The notes below the pieces were generated by a model. It was not told the origin of the DNA. It made no database searches and was given only the letters and a program-made list of their open reading frames with translations. 64,000 nt of DNA, taken from positions 62,001-126,000 of the forward strand of contig JALCQR010000010.1 of the NCBI GenBank assembly GCA_022651385.1. The letters are read 5' to 3'. Source of the DNA: Clostridia bacterium (GTDB lineage Bacteria; Bacillota; Clostridia; Lachnospirales; Anaerotignaceae). Of this stretch, positions 54,122-63,048 are shown piece by piece. The position numbers and the translations under genes are program-made. How positions within the stretch are numbered: position 1 is the stretch's first letter; the number at the start of each line of letters is the position of its first letter.

Positions 54122-55831
54122 TTAATTATTTTCTCTTAAATAATCAGCTGTTTCTTTATATTTCGGGAAATGAATAATGATTTCAGTACCCTTTTCTACC
54201 TCACTTTCAAGTTCTATTGTTGCATTATGAAATATTGCCCCATGTTTTACTATTGAAAGCCCAAGACCTGTGCCGCCAATCTGTTTTGAATGGCTTTTGT
54301 CTACTCTGTAAAACCTTTCAAATACACGCTCTTTTTCCGCGGCCGGTATACCGACACCCGTATCTTTTACCGACAAATCAACAGTCTTGTTATTTTCAGT
54401 AAGCGATATAAATATCTTGCCGTTGTTTTTATTATATTTTATAGCATTGTCCATTATGTTATAAATCATTTCATCAAGTATCTGCGGTACACCGTTTATA
54501 CATACTTTTTCGGCACGAAGCTCAATTGATATTTTTTTCTTTTCCGCCTCCTGCTTAAGGTGTGAAATGCATGTATCAACAATGCCAAGCAAATCGGTCT
54601 TTGTTTTTTGTTTTATGCCCTCGTTTTCGTCAAGCTGAGAGAGCTTAATTATGTCTCCCACAAGTGTAATAAGTCTCTGAGATTCTTTATAAATATTATC
54701 AGCAAAATGCGGTATATCGTCAGGAGTTGCAATGCCGTTTTTGATTATTTCCGCAAACCCCGAAATAGACGTAAGAGGTGTTTTAAGCTCATGAGATACA
54801 TTTGCTGTAAATTCACGCCTTAAAGCCTCTCTTTCTTCTTTTTCGGTTACATCAAGTATTACTATAACCGCACCTACAACCTCTTTGTTATCATAAACCG
54901 GATTTGCCATAAGCTGAAAATATCTGCCTTCAAAAATCATCAGTTTTTCATCGTGCCTGCCTTCTATGGCATTAGACATAACTTCTCTGAAACACTCGCT
55001 TCTGTTTAGCGTAAGAACACTTTGTCCGTTTTCAACATTGTCTGCTTTAAGCAGTTTAAGAGCACTTGTATTATGAAAAATGACTTCCGTCTTTTTGTCA
55101 ACTATAAGAAGCCCTTCCTGCATGTTTTCAGTAATTGTTTTAAATTCCTGCTGTTTTTGCTTAAGGTTTTCCATCTGATTTGCAATCTGCCTGTTCTGCT
55201 GAGAAATACGTCTTAAAAGAGGTGCGAGTTCTTCATAAGTATCTGCATCTTCAGGATGTTCAAGGTCAATTTCATCAAGAGGTTTTACAAGTTTTTTTGA
55301 TACTCTGTAAGCAATAAAAGCTGAAAGACCAAGGGTTATGAAAACTATTATAAGTATTGGCTGAATAAGTGAAAAGAGCAGTATAAATACTGAATAATGT
55401 GTTCCCGAAAGCCTAAGCACCGTTCCGTCATTAAGCTTTACGGCATAATATACTGTTTTTTCAGCAAGGGTTGCAGAATATCTTGAGCTTTCGCCCGAGC
55501 CTGTTTCAAAGGCTTCTTTTACTTCTTCACGGCCGGAATGGTTTTCCATCTTTTCCGCGTCTGCAACAGAGTCATAAAGCACTGTTCCGTCGGAAGCTAT
55601 CCACGTTATTCTTGTATTGTTTTTAAGCTCACTTTTTATACTGCCGAAATAATCAATATATGAACCCTGAAAATTATCAAGAGCTTCCTGTACATATATT
55701 GATTCATTTTTAAGCTCAGATAAATACTGGTTGGATAAATATTCGTAAAGCACTCCCAAAATCAAAACAAGATTTGCCGCTATCACAGCAAAGGCAACGG
55801 CTATTATTGCTCTAAATATTCGTTTAGTCAT
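54122..55831 (-). CDS. phoR: Phosphate-type sensor histidine kinase PhoR (569 aa)
   Basis: Two membrane helices (about 5-30 and 145-172) flank an extracytoplasmic domain; then a HAMP-like stretch with VKPLDEIDLEHPEDADTYEELAPLL, a PAS domain (ITENMQEGLLIVDKKTEVIFHN), HisKA with the phospho-His in ANVSHELKTPLTSISGF, and the HATPase domain (NIMDNAIKYN, DTGVGIP, GGTGLGLSIVKH). ATG at 55831 follows GGCGG by 8 bases and overlaps the phoP stop. Last gene of the pst operon, an order seen in several Clostridia. Confidence 0.93.
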   Translation of the reverse strand: MTKRIFRAIIAVAFAVIAANLVLILGVLYEYLSNQYLSELKNESIYVQEALDNFQGSYIDYFGSIKSELKNNTRITWIASDGTVLYDSVADAEKMENHSGREEVKEAFETGSGESSRYSATLAEKTVYYAVKLNDGTVLRLSGTHYSVFILLFSLIQPILIIVFITLGLSAFIAYRVSKKLVKPLDEIDLEHPEDADTYEELAPLLRRISQQNRQIANQMENLKQKQQEFKTITENMQEGLLIVDKKTEVIFHNTSALKLLKADNVENGQSVLTLNRSECFREVMSNAIEGRHDEKLMIFEGRYFQLMANPVYDNKEVVGAVIVILDVTEKEEREALRREFTANVSHELKTPLTSISGFAEIIKNGIATPDDIPHFADNIYKESQRLITLVGDIIKLSQLDENEGIKQKTKTDLLGIVDTCISHLKQEAEKKKISIELRAEKVCINGVPQILDEMIYNIMDNAIKYNKNNGKIFISLTENNKTVDLSVKDTGVGIPAAEKERVFERFYRVDKSHSKQIGGTGLGLSIVKHGAIFHNATIELESEVEKGTEIIIHFPKYKETADYLRENN

Positions 55832-56498
55832 AAGAAGCACCGCCTATCTTATACCCGACACCTCTCACCGTTTCAATAAGAGAACCGCTTTTTCCAAGTT
55901 TTTGCCTTAAAGTACGTACATGTACATCTACCGTTCTGCTCTCGCCGTTAAACTCGTAACCCCATACAGTAGTAAGTATCTGGTCACGGTTAAACACTGT
56001 GCCTTGATTTTTCATAAAAAGGTGCAGAAGTTCAAATTCCTTTAAAGTCAAAACAATGTTTTTACCGTTTGCCTTAACCCAATGCTCACCTTCGCTTAAC
56101 TGCAGAGAACCTACTTGAAGCACACCTGTACTTTTACCGGCGGAAGTGCGCCGTAAAAGAGCTTTTATTCTCGATACAAGCTCCATCATTCCAAAAGGCT
56201 TTGTAATATAGTCGTCGGCTCCTGCGTCAAGGCCGATTACTTTATCATACTCACTGTCTTTTGCCGTAAGCATCATAATAGGCATATCCTCGTTTTTCTG
56301 ACGCAGTTTTTTAAGTATCGAAAGACCGCTTTCCTCAGGAAGCATTATATCGAGAATAACCATATCGGGCTTTGTATGTTCAAAGTCCTTCCAAAAATCA
56401 GAAGGCTTTTCAAAACCTTTTGCATCAATATCCGACTTTCTCAATGTATAAATTATAAGTTCCCTTATACTGCTGTCATCTTCCAATAAATAAATCAT
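55824..56498 (-). CDS. phoP: Response regulator PhoP, OmpR family (224 aa)
   Basis: Receiver domain with acidic LLEDDSS, phospho-Asp in DMVILDIMLPEESG, LTAKDSEYDK Lys; C-terminal winged helix (ELLHLFMKNQGTVFNRDQILTTVWGYEFNGESRTVDVHVRTLRQKL). ATGA overlap with phoU. Expected to bind the repeats before pstS and control this operon. Confidence 0.94.
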   Translation of the reverse strand: MIYLLEDDSSIRELIIYTLRKSDIDAKGFEKPSDFWKDFEHTKPDMVILDIMLPEESGLSILKKLRQKNEDMPIMMLTAKDSEYDKVIGLDAGADDYITKPFGMMELVSRIKALLRRTSAGKSTGVLQVGSLQLSEGEHWVKANGKNIVLTLKEFELLHLFMKNQGTVFNRDQILTTVWGYEFNGESRTVDVHVRTLRQKLGKSGSLIETVRGVGYKIGGASYD

Positions 56499-57160
56499 TT
56501 TTCCACCTCGTTAAGGATACGTTTTCTATGTTGTCCTGTAATAGAATACTCTACCCACTCAGCTACATTTACCGCATGGTCGCCTATACGCTCAAGATAT
56601 TTAGCTATCATAAGAATATCAAGGCATACTTCTCCGCTTTCAGGATTTTCCGATATTATGGAAATAAGTTCATTTTTTACCTGGTCAAATTTATTATCTA
56701 CTATGTCGTCATATTTTTGAACGTCCCTTGCCAAATCAAGGTCCTTTTTAACAAAAGAGCTTATGCTTTCAGTAACCATGTGTATAGCCGCATCGGACAT
56801 ATCGTGAAGATGCGTGCTGCTCTTTATATTGCTTTTATTTATAACTCTTGTAATTTCTGCAATGTCCGATGCCTGGTCTCCTATACGTTCCATATCCGAA
56901 ATCATTTTAAGAGCAGATGATATTATTCTTAAGTCACATGCCACAGGCTGCTGCTGCAAAAGAAGCCTCATACAAAGAGATTCTATTTCTCTTTCTTTGC
57001 GGTCTATTTGTTCTTCTGCTTCCGACGCTTTATCGGCACTTTCGTCATTGTTTTCAAACAAAGCACGTATTGAGGCGGAAATTGCATCTTCGCAAAGCGC
57101 GCCCATTGTAATAAGCTCTCTGTTCAAAAGCTTAAGCTGTTCATCAAAATGTACTCTCAT
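56495..57160 (-). CDS. phoU: Phosphate uptake regulator PhoU (221 aa)
   Basis: Two PhoU repeats of three helices, with the ERIGDQASDIAEI and ERIGDHAVNVAEW motifs. It links the Pst transporter to PhoR. Start at the ATG 57160 (MRVHFDEQLKLLN), two bases after the pstB stop, with GGGGAGG 10 bases upstream; a TTG three codons earlier is less well placed. Confidence 0.95.
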   Translation of the reverse strand: MRVHFDEQLKLLNRELITMGALCEDAISASIRALFENNDESADKASEAEEQIDRKEREIESLCMRLLLQQQPVACDLRIISSALKMISDMERIGDQASDIAEITRVINKSNIKSSTHLHDMSDAAIHMVTESISSFVKKDLDLARDVQKYDDIVDNKFDQVKNELISIISENPESGEVCLDILMIAKYLERIGDHAVNVAEWVEYSITGQHRKRILNEVEK

Positions 57161-57161
57161 A

Positions 57162-57911
57162 TCAGCCAAACCTCCCCGTTATATAGTCTTCCGTTCTTTT
57201 ATCTTTAGGCATTGAAAACATTTTTTCCGTTTCATCATATTCTATTACCTCTCCAAGAAGGAAAAAGGCGGCTTTGTCGGAAATACGGGCAGCCTGCTGC
57301 ATATTATGAGTAACCATGATTATAGTATAATCTTTTTTAAGTTTATCAGCAAGATCCTCAATTTTTGATGTTGATATAGGGTCCAGCGCAGATGTGGGCT
57401 CATCCATAAGCAGCACTTCAGGTTCCACAGCCAGTGCCCTTGCTATACATAATCTCTGCTGCTGTCCTCCCGACATGCCCAAAGCGCTTTTTTTAAGTCT
57501 GTCTTTAACCTCATCCCAAATGGCAGCGCTTTTAAGAGACTTTTCAACTATTTCGTCAAGTTTTACCTTTGAATGTATTCCATGTGTTCTTGGGCCGTAA
57601 GCAACATTGTCATAAATACTCATCGGGAAAGGATTAGGCTTTTGAAAAACCATTCCAACTCTTTTTCTGAGAATATTTACATCTATATTTTTATAAATAT
57701 CTTTTCCGTCAAGGGTTACCTCTCCGGTAATTACACACCCTTCAACAAGGTCATTCATTCTGTTTAAAGTCTTTAAAAAAGTCGATTTTCCACAACCGGA
57801 AGGCCCTATAAAAGCCGTTATTTCCTTTTCTGGAATATCCATGTTTATATTTTTAAGAGCCTGAAATTTTCCGTAGTATAAGTCAAGGTTTTTTACATTA
57901 AATTTTTCCAT
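57162..57911 (-). CDS. pstB: Phosphate ABC transporter ATPase PstB (249 aa)
   Basis: ABC ATPase: Walker [21 protein letters not shown] (the PstB-type continuation), Q-loop in [21 protein letters not shown], signature [16 protein letters not shown] (here MSGGQQQR), Walker [14 protein letters not shown]. Overlaps pstA by 14 bp. Confidence 0.97.
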   Translation of the reverse strand: MEKFNVKNLDLYYGKFQALKNINMDIPEKEITAFIGPSGCGKSTFLKTLNRMNDLVEGCVITGEVTLDGKDIYKNIDVNILRKRVGMVFQKPNPFPMSIYDNVAYGPRTHGIHSKVKLDEIVEKSLKSAAIWDEVKDRLKKSALGMSGGQQQRLCIARALAVEPEVLLMDEPTSALDPISTSKIEDLADKLKKDYTIIMVTHNMQQAARISDKAAFFLLGEVIEYDETEKMFSMPKDKRTEDYITGRFG

Positions 57912-58767
57912 TTTTTGTGCCTACCTTTCTTGCTATAATACCTGAAACAGTGTTTATAAGCACTACCACAATAAGCAGCACAACGGCAGTGGCATATGCC
58001 TGATTTACGTAAAGTCCCTCTGAAAGCAGACAGTACATATGAACCGCAAGAGTCCTGCCGGCTCCGGTCATGTTTTCAAATACTTTTGTTACCGTTCCGG
58101 CTGTATATAAAAGAGCCGCCGTCTCCCCCACTATTCTACCTACGCCCAAAATTACACCGGCGAGTATCCCCGGAATTGCAGAAGGAAGAACGGCATAAAA
58201 CACTGTTCTGAGTTTTCCGGCTCCAAGACCGAAGCTTCCTTCTCTGTATGAATCAGGAACAGCTTTCAGTGCTTCTTCCGTTGTACGCATAATAAGCGGA
58301 AGTATCATAATGGCAAGAGTCAATGCTCCGGCAGGCATAGAATAACTCCATTTTAATTTTATAACAAAAAGCAGATAGCCGAAAAGGCCGTAAACAATTG
58401 AAGGTATCCCCGCAAGTGTCTCAGCGGTAATTCTAATTAACGAAACTATTTTGTTTCCTCTTTTGGCGTATTCCACAAGGTATATTGCAGAAAAAACGCC
58501 TATCGGTACAGCTATTACAAGTGACGTGACAACAATAATAATCGTGTTTATAATCGCAGGAAGCATTGAACAGTTCTCGGTTGTGTATTTCAAGGCAAAA
58601 AGCGACGGTTTAAGGTTTGGTATGCCTTTTATAAGAATATAAATTATGATTGCAAACAGTATGCCTATTGTAATAAACGCCGAAGCACTTACAAGTACAT
58701 GAAGAAAGAATGAAAGAGGCTGGCTTTTAAAATTTTTTATTCCGGTAAAACTGTCTTTGTTTGCCAT
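57898..58767 (-). CDS. pstA: Phosphate ABC transporter permease PstA (289 aa)
   Basis: Six membrane helices and the binding-protein-dependent permease EAA loop ([38 protein letters not shown]). Start directly abuts the pstC stop with AGGAGG upstream. Confidence 0.96.
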   Translation of the reverse strand: MANKDSFTGIKNFKSQPLSFFLHVLVSASAFITIGILFAIIIYILIKGIPNLKPSLFALKYTTENCSMLPAIINTIIIVVTSLVIAVPIGVFSAIYLVEYAKRGNKIVSLIRITAETLAGIPSIVYGLFGYLLFVIKLKWSYSMPAGALTLAIMILPLIMRTTEEALKAVPDSYREGSFGLGAGKLRTVFYAVLPSAIPGILAGVILGVGRIVGETAALLYTAGTVTKVFENMTGAGRTLAVHMYCLLSEGLYVNQAYATAVVLLIVVVLINTVSGIIARKVGTKNGKI

Positions 58768-59616
58768 TTATTTTGACCTCCTTCTTAAAATAGAAAATAA
58801 AAGATTTATAATAAGTATAAATACAAAAAGTACAACCGCCGTTGCTATAAGAGCTTCTCTGTGAAGTCCTGTAGCATACCCCATTTCCAAAACTATGTTT
58901 GCTGTAAGTGTTCTTACTCCCGCAAAAATGCTGCCCGGTATAACGGCTTGATTTCCGGCAACCATTATTACCGCCATTGTCTCGCCAATTGCACGGCCTA
59001 TGCCAAGTATTACTCCAGCAAGTATGCCTGATGATGCAGCAGGAAGTACAGCAAAAAATACACTTCTTTCATGTGTTGCGCCAAGTGCTAAAGAACCTTC
59101 GTAATAGCTTTCCGGAACCGCTCTTATTGACGTTTCAGATACGTTTATTATTGTAGGCAGTATCATTATGCCTAAAAGTACTGATGCTGTAATTACGCTT
59201 TTTCCGCTTCCGCCCAATATGTCCTGCATAAGAGGCACTATTACAACAAGGCCGAAAAAGCCATAAACTATAGACGGTATTCCCGCCATAAGGTCGACCG
59301 CCGGCTTAAGTATTTTATAAAGTTTGGCAGAACAGAATTTTGCCATGTAAACGGCACACAAAACACCTATTGGAACTCCTATAATTATTGCTCCGGCAGT
59401 AACGTATATGCTGCCTATTATCATAGGGAATATGCCGTAAATATCGTTTCCGGGTTTCCACCTTGTGCCGAAAATAAATTTTGCCACTCCGATTTTCCCC
59501 ATAGCCGGAAAACCGTTGGCAAAAAGGAAATAGCAGATTAAAAGAACTGCTAAAACCGACATACATGCCGCTAAGAAAAATATAAATTTCATAAAAATTT
59601 CTTTAAATCTATTCAT
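58768..59616 (-). CDS. pstC: Phosphate ABC transporter permease PstC (282 aa)
   Basis: Six helices with EAA loop (ETSIRAVPESYYEGSLALGATHERSVFFAVLPAASSGIL), [14 protein letters not shown] and VAKFIFGTRWKPGNDIYGI, typical of PstC. Follows the HAD gene by 12 bp. Confidence 0.96.
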   Translation of the reverse strand: MNRFKEIFMKFIFFLAACMSVLAVLLICYFLFANGFPAMGKIGVAKFIFGTRWKPGNDIYGIFPMIIGSIYVTAGAIIIGVPIGVLCAVYMAKFCSAKLYKILKPAVDLMAGIPSIVYGFFGLVVIVPLMQDILGGSGKSVITASVLLGIMILPTIINVSETSIRAVPESYYEGSLALGATHERSVFFAVLPAASSGILAGVILGIGRAIGETMAVIMVAGNQAVIPGSIFAGVRTLTANIVLEMGYATGLHREALIATAVVLFVFILIINLLFSILRRRSK

Positions 59617-59628
59617 TATATATCACCT

Positions 59629-60423
59629 TTAATTATCACCAAGAAGTGCCAGCTTCGGTATGTCTCCCACTCCGTCAATTATGATTTTAGGGGCATACGG
59701 GAAACAGTCGATGTCCTCTTTTTTAGTTACACCGGAAAGCACAAGCACAGTGTCCAGCCCTGTTTCTATACCGGCTATAATATCGGTATCCATTCTGTCT
59801 CCTATTATTGCCGTGTCATTTGAATGTACACCGAGCATTCTTAAAGCCGTCCTCATCATAAGCGGATTTGGCTTGCCTATAAAATAAGCCGACTTTCGAG
59901 TAGCATATTCAATTGGTGCTATCAGGCTTCTGCATGCCGGAAGCAATCCTCCCTCATACGGCGCTGTAAGGTCAGAGCATGTTCCTATAAGTTTTGCACC
60001 GTTGTTTACATGCTTTACTGCTTTAATTATGTTTTCATATCCGTAGCTTTCCGACTCACCTACAATAACGTAATCTGGCTCAATATCGCTTATTGTTATT
60101 CCGGAATCGTAAAGAGCGTTAAGAAGTCCATGTTCACCTATCACATAAGCGCTTGCATGTTCATTTTGAGATTTGATAAAACTTGCAGTTGCAAGAGCAG
60201 CCGTGTAAAAGTGCTTTTCGTCTACATCAATGCCCATTCTTTGCAGCCTCTGCTGAAATTCTTTTGGTGTGTTCCAGCTGGAATTTGTTAGGAAAACAAA
60301 GTTTTTATTTTCATTATATAGCCAGTCAACAAAATCTTTTACTCCTTCCAGCAATTTTCCGCCGTGATACAGTACACCGTCCATATCACAGATTATTCCT
60401 TTTTTTTCATTTAATATATTCAA
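59629..60423 (-). CDS. HAD-superfamily hydrolase, NagD-like (264 aa)
   Basis: HAD type IIA: nucleophile motif ICDMDGVLYHG, VFLTNSSWNTPKEF, KPNPLMMRTALRMLG and IGDRMDTDIIAG. Members dephosphorylate small phosphate esters such as nucleotides or phosphoglycolate. It lies inside the pst operon between pstS and pstC, so a phosphate-scavenging role is plausible, and a start at a TTG (60423) with GAGGTG is the best choice. Confidence 0.9.
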   Translation of the reverse strand: MNILNEKKGIICDMDGVLYHGGKLLEGVKDFVDWLYNENKNFVFLTNSSWNTPKEFQQRLQRMGIDVDEKHFYTAALATASFIKSQNEHASAYVIGEHGLLNALYDSGITISDIEPDYVIVGESESYGYENIIKAVKHVNNGAKLIGTCSDLTAPYEGGLLPACRSLIAPIEYATRKSAYFIGKPNPLMMRTALRMLGVHSNDTAIIGDRMDTDIIAGIETGLDTVLVLSGVTKKEDIDCFPYAPKIIIDGVGDIPKLALLGDN

Positions 60424-60448
60424 TTTATCACCTCTTATTTTTGTTTTT

Positions 60449-60486
60449 AATACTCAAGGCCTGAATTAAAGTTTCAGACCTTGAAT
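60449..60486 (-). terminator. Imperfect hairpin between pstS and the HAD gene
   Basis: TCAAGG-c-CTGAA pairs with TTCAG-a-CCTTGA. There is no long T-run, so it may act as a partial terminator or 3' stabiliser that lets pstS be made in excess over the rest. Confidence 0.55.
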
Positions 60487-60493
60487 TTTAAAA

Positions 60494-61393
60494 TTACTTG
60501 GTTAATTGAGACCAATCTGTAATTTCGCCTGTATATATTTTCTGTACATCCTCATTTGAAATTTCATTTATTGAGTTGCTGTTGTTTACAATTATTGCAA
60601 TACCGTCAAGAGCTATTGCCTGCGGTTTAACTCCTGCTGCTTTTTCTTCATCTGTAAGCTCACGTGAAGCCATGCCTATATCGCATACGCCTTCAGTAGC
60701 CGAAGTAATGCCTGTTGTTGAATCACTTTCCTGTACCTCAACTGATACATCACTGTTTGTTTCTTGGTAGCTTTCAGCTATCTTTTCCATTACAGGAGTT
60801 ACCGATGATGAACCGGCCACAGTAACCTTGCCCTTGGCGCCGTTTGATTTATAAGCACCAGTTGAGCCTTGGCTTACATATCCGTTTTCCTCAACAATTT
60901 TCTGTCCTTCATCGCTTAATACATAATTTATAAAATCCTGAGCAGCATCGCTTAATCCGTTTTTGGTTACTATATTAAAAGGACGTGCCACTTTATAGCT
61001 GCCATCTTTGACATTTGCAGGTGTCGCCTCAACGCCGTCAACCTTTAATGCTTTAACTGTGTCATTAAGAGAACCAAGTGAAATATAACCTATTGCCGAC
61101 TTATTTCCGGCAACCGTCTGCATCATTACAGCAGTGCTGTTTGTAATTTCAGCCGAGTCTATAGTATTGTCAACTTTGTTACCGCCCGCGTCTTTTTGCT
61201 GTATGCCTAAAAGTTCTATAAAAGCTCCTCTTGTACCGGAACCGTCTTCACGTGATAAAACAGATATAGAACCGCTTGTTGCCCCAGAATCAGCCTGTGA
61301 AGTCTGAGTATCTGACGGATTTGACGATGAGCCGCATCCTGCGAGGACTCCTACAATTGCCGCAGATGCAATTAAAACTTTTACCTTTTTCAT
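60494..61393 (-). CDS. pstS: Phosphate ABC transporter substrate-binding lipoprotein PstS (299 aa)
   Basis: Lipoprotein signal with a lipobox LAGC (Cys20), then a Ser/Gln-rich linker and the phosphate-binding fold: SVLSREDGSGTRGAF, GKVTVAGSSSVTPVMEKIAE and ESDSTTGITSATEGVCDIGMASREL. Start at 61393 follows AAAGGAG by 9 bases; the open frame upstream is leader. First gene of the operon. Confidence 0.96.
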   Translation of the reverse strand: MKKVKVLIASAAIVGVLAGCGSSSNPSDTQTSQADSGATSGSISVLSREDGSGTRGAFIELLGIQQKDAGGNKVDNTIDSAEITNSTAVMMQTVAGNKSAIGYISLGSLNDTVKALKVDGVEATPANVKDGSYKVARPFNIVTKNGLSDAAQDFINYVLSDEGQKIVEENGYVSQGSTGAYKSNGAKGKVTVAGSSSVTPVMEKIAESYQETNSDVSVEVQESDSTTGITSATEGVCDIGMASRELTDEEKAAGVKPQAIALDGIAIIVNNSNSINEISNEDVQKIYTGEITDWSQLTK

Positions 61394-61479
61394 AATACAT
61401 TTCTCCTTTAGAAACATTTTACATTTACAATTTTTTTTTACTTTTGTATCTTTTGTTATTTTTCCTTTGCTATAAACAA

Positions 61480-61548
61480 AGTATACAGAAGCCAAGTAAA
61501 ATCTAAAATCTTATAAAAGTAAAATATATGTAAAATATAATGTAAAAT
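61480..61548 (-). promoter_or_regulatory. PhoP-controlled pst promoter with four Pho-box-like repeats
   Basis: Minus strand TTTTAC-type repeats occur at about 61548, 61536, 61525 and 61502 (plus-strand gtaaaa at 61542, 61530, 61519, 61496; spacing 12, 11 and 23). They lie just upstream of a -10 TATACT (61485-61480) with no -35, as expected for a PhoP-activated promoter. Confidence 0.75.
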
Positions 61549-61569
61549 TGTAATTTCCAAAACAATAAT

Positions 61570-61596
61570 AGGGCAGGTATTTTTAATACCTGCCCT
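61570..61596 (-). terminator. Terminator between the small-protein island and pst
   Basis: GGGCAGGTATT-aaa-AATACCTGCCC perfect 11-bp stem; the minus-strand tail TATTATTGTTTT is only moderately T-rich. Confidence 0.7.
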
Positions 61597-61614
61597 GCAA
61601 AAAAAGCAAAAACT

Positions 61615-61653
61615 TTATTTTTTATTTTTAAACTTTACAAAATTTTGTGTCAT
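61615..61653 (-). CDS. Possible 12-codon peptide
   Basis: ATG at 61653 reads MTQNFVKFKNKK then TAA. GAGGAGG lies three bases before the ATG, a strong but closely spaced site. It follows the DUF7694-like gene by about 43 bp and ends just before the hairpin at 61570. Could be a degraded gene start or a real micropeptide; nothing else supports it. Confidence 0.35.
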   Translation of the reverse strand: MTQNFVKFKNKK

Positions 61654-61696
61654 ACACCTCCTCGATAAATTTACATTTAATTAAATATAATACTTT

Positions 61697-62065
61697 TTAA
61701 TTTAAAAATTCAGCTCTTTGTAAATTAAATGATATATCAAGTTTTTGATTTTTATTATGCCATAAATTTACATAGTGCAAACAAAATGCCTCTGAATCTG
61801 TTTCCGGATAAAAACTTACAAGTTCATAATCTTCAAAAAATACTTCTTTTAACAAAAGAACTTCTTCATATATCGGGAACCTGTATTTTAAACCCATTGA
61901 AACACATTCCCAGCCATTTTCAGAACGTGAATTTCCCATATTAAACTTAACCGTCGCAGGACATATTTCACCCGGAAGCTGAAAAAATCCCCAGCCGTCA
62001 ACACCTGGATTATATTCATTTAAAGTAAACCTGTAATCTTTTTCTACTTCCTCAATCGGTCTCAT
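61697..62065 (-). CDS. Small phage-type protein, DUF7694-like (122 aa)
   Basis: The end region WECVSMGLKYRFPIYEEVLLLKEVFF, then SFYPETDSEAFCLHYVNLWH, resembles phage proteins of the WEHVSVS...P-x-WEEM...CLHLW type. Function unknown. The start at 62065 (MRPIEEVEK) is set by AAAGGAGG 7 bases upstream. It lies downstream of, and in the same direction as, the small HTH gene, which hints at a remnant phage-like module. Confidence 0.7.
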   Translation of the reverse strand: MRPIEEVEKDYRFTLNEYNPGVDGWGFFQLPGEICPATVKFNMGNSRSENGWECVSMGLKYRFPIYEEVLLLKEVFFEDYELVSFYPETDSEAFCLHYVNLWHNKNQKLDISFNLQRAEFLN

Positions 62066-62193
62066 TGAGCAGCCTCCTTTGTACATTGGGAAAATAAATT
62101 TTATAAATACTGAAATTCTTCTTTAATCAAAATATGTATTATACCGTTTATCCATTATTGCCTACCCATTAAGCAAAAGCTCCTATATTGAAA

Positions 62194-62424
62194 TTAGCTT
62201 ACTTTATTATTTTGCTCACTGTTGCCATTGTCATTTCTAATTTCAATCAGATAATCTATTGACTTGTCAAACAGTAAAGCCAGTTTTGCTAATTCTGAAA
62301 GAGTAAACTCCCTTTTTTCATTAAGTTTAAATCTAAAGGTATTTGTTGAAATCCCAATTTCTTTTGAAACTTCTTTCACCGTAAGATTTCTTCTCGCCAT
62401 TTCCGCTTTAATATTTGCTAACAT
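62194..62424 (-). CDS. Small HTH (Cro-like) regulator (76 aa)
   Basis: MLANIKAEMARRNLTVKEVSKEIGISTNTFRFKLNEKREFTLSELAKLALLFDKSIDYLIEIR is a compact XRE-type HTH with little beyond it. The start at 62424 follows AAAGGAGG by 7 bases. Divergent from the next regulator; its promoter and that of the neighbour overlap dyads. Confidence 0.87.
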   Translation of the reverse strand: MLANIKAEMARRNLTVKEVSKEIGISTNTFRFKLNEKREFTLSELAKLALLFDKSIDYLIEIRNDNGNSEQNNKVS

Positions 62425-62455
62425 TTGTTTTCCTCCTTTGCTAACATATAATAGC

Positions 62456-62520
62456 ATTATACTATCATAAGTTAGTATGGTCAATGCTTTCTTGACAATA
62501 ATAATAACTTATGTTAGTAT
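62456..62520. promoter_or_regulatory. Divergent, interleaved promoters and operators of two HTH regulators
   Basis: Leftward promoter: TTGACC (62484-62479), 17-bp spacer, TATAAT (62461-62456). Rightward promoter: TTGACA (62492-62497), 17-bp spacer, TAGTAT (62515-62520). Dyads: ATACTA-N8-TAGTAT (62459-62478) sits inside the leftward promoter, and TAAC-TTAT-GTTA (62506-62517) sits inside the rightward one; a related GCTAACATATAATAGC lies at 62440-62455. Confidence 0.8.
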
Positions 62521-62541
62521 TTTTGCAGGGAGGGTAAAGCC

Positions 62542-62883
62542 ATGAATATCGCGGAAATAATAAAAAAATTACTAAAAAAAAATAACATGACACAGGCTGA
62601 TATATGCAGGCTTACAGGAATACCCACATCTTTAATGTCAAATTATATTAAAGGTAAAAAAACTCCGTCTTTGTCAAATTCCGTAAAATTGGCCCAAGCC
62701 TTTAATATAAGTATGGATGAGTTGGCAGGAATTGACAACAAAATAAAAAATAATAAATATGAATTTTCAAAAGAACTGCTGGAAGTTGCAATTGCGTATG
62801 AAAAAGCGGATTTTAAAACCAAAAATCATATAAGAATAATACTTGATTTACCCAAAATTGGTGCAGAAAAAGACACAAATTAA
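62542..62883 (+). CDS. HTH XRE repressor-like protein (113 aa)
   Basis: N-terminal HTH (EIIKKLLKKNNMTQADICRLTGIPTSLMSNYIKGKKTPSLSNSVKLAQAF) and a ~45-residue tail (IAYEKADFKTKNHIRIIL) like the dimerising end of small phage-type repressors; no peptidase domain. GGGAGG, 8 bases before the ATG. With the divergent small HTH it makes a CI/Cro-like pair. Confidence 0.88.
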   Translation: MNIAEIIKKLLKKNNMTQADICRLTGIPTSLMSNYIKGKKTPSLSNSVKLAQAFNISMDELAGIDNKIKNNKYEFSKELLEVAIAYEKADFKTKNHIRIILDLPKIGAEKDTN

Positions 62884-62996
62884 AATGTATTTATGCAAAA
62901 ACCTAATAAACTAAATTATTAACTGCTTAAATAGTAATTTAAACACAGTGCAATAGCTTGAGTTTTCAAGTGGAATTTATTTGTTTATATATAAAT

Positions 62997-63027
62997 TAAA
63001 GGCTGTCGGCTTTGCCGACAGCCTTAT
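62997..63027. terminator. Terminator between the repressor gene and the antiporter gene
   Basis: AAGGCTGTCGGC-TTT-GCCGACAGCCTT, a 12-bp stem with A/T-rich flanks on both sides, between converging genes. Confidence 0.88.
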
Positions 63028-63048
63028 GTATAATTTTTTTATTTAATT

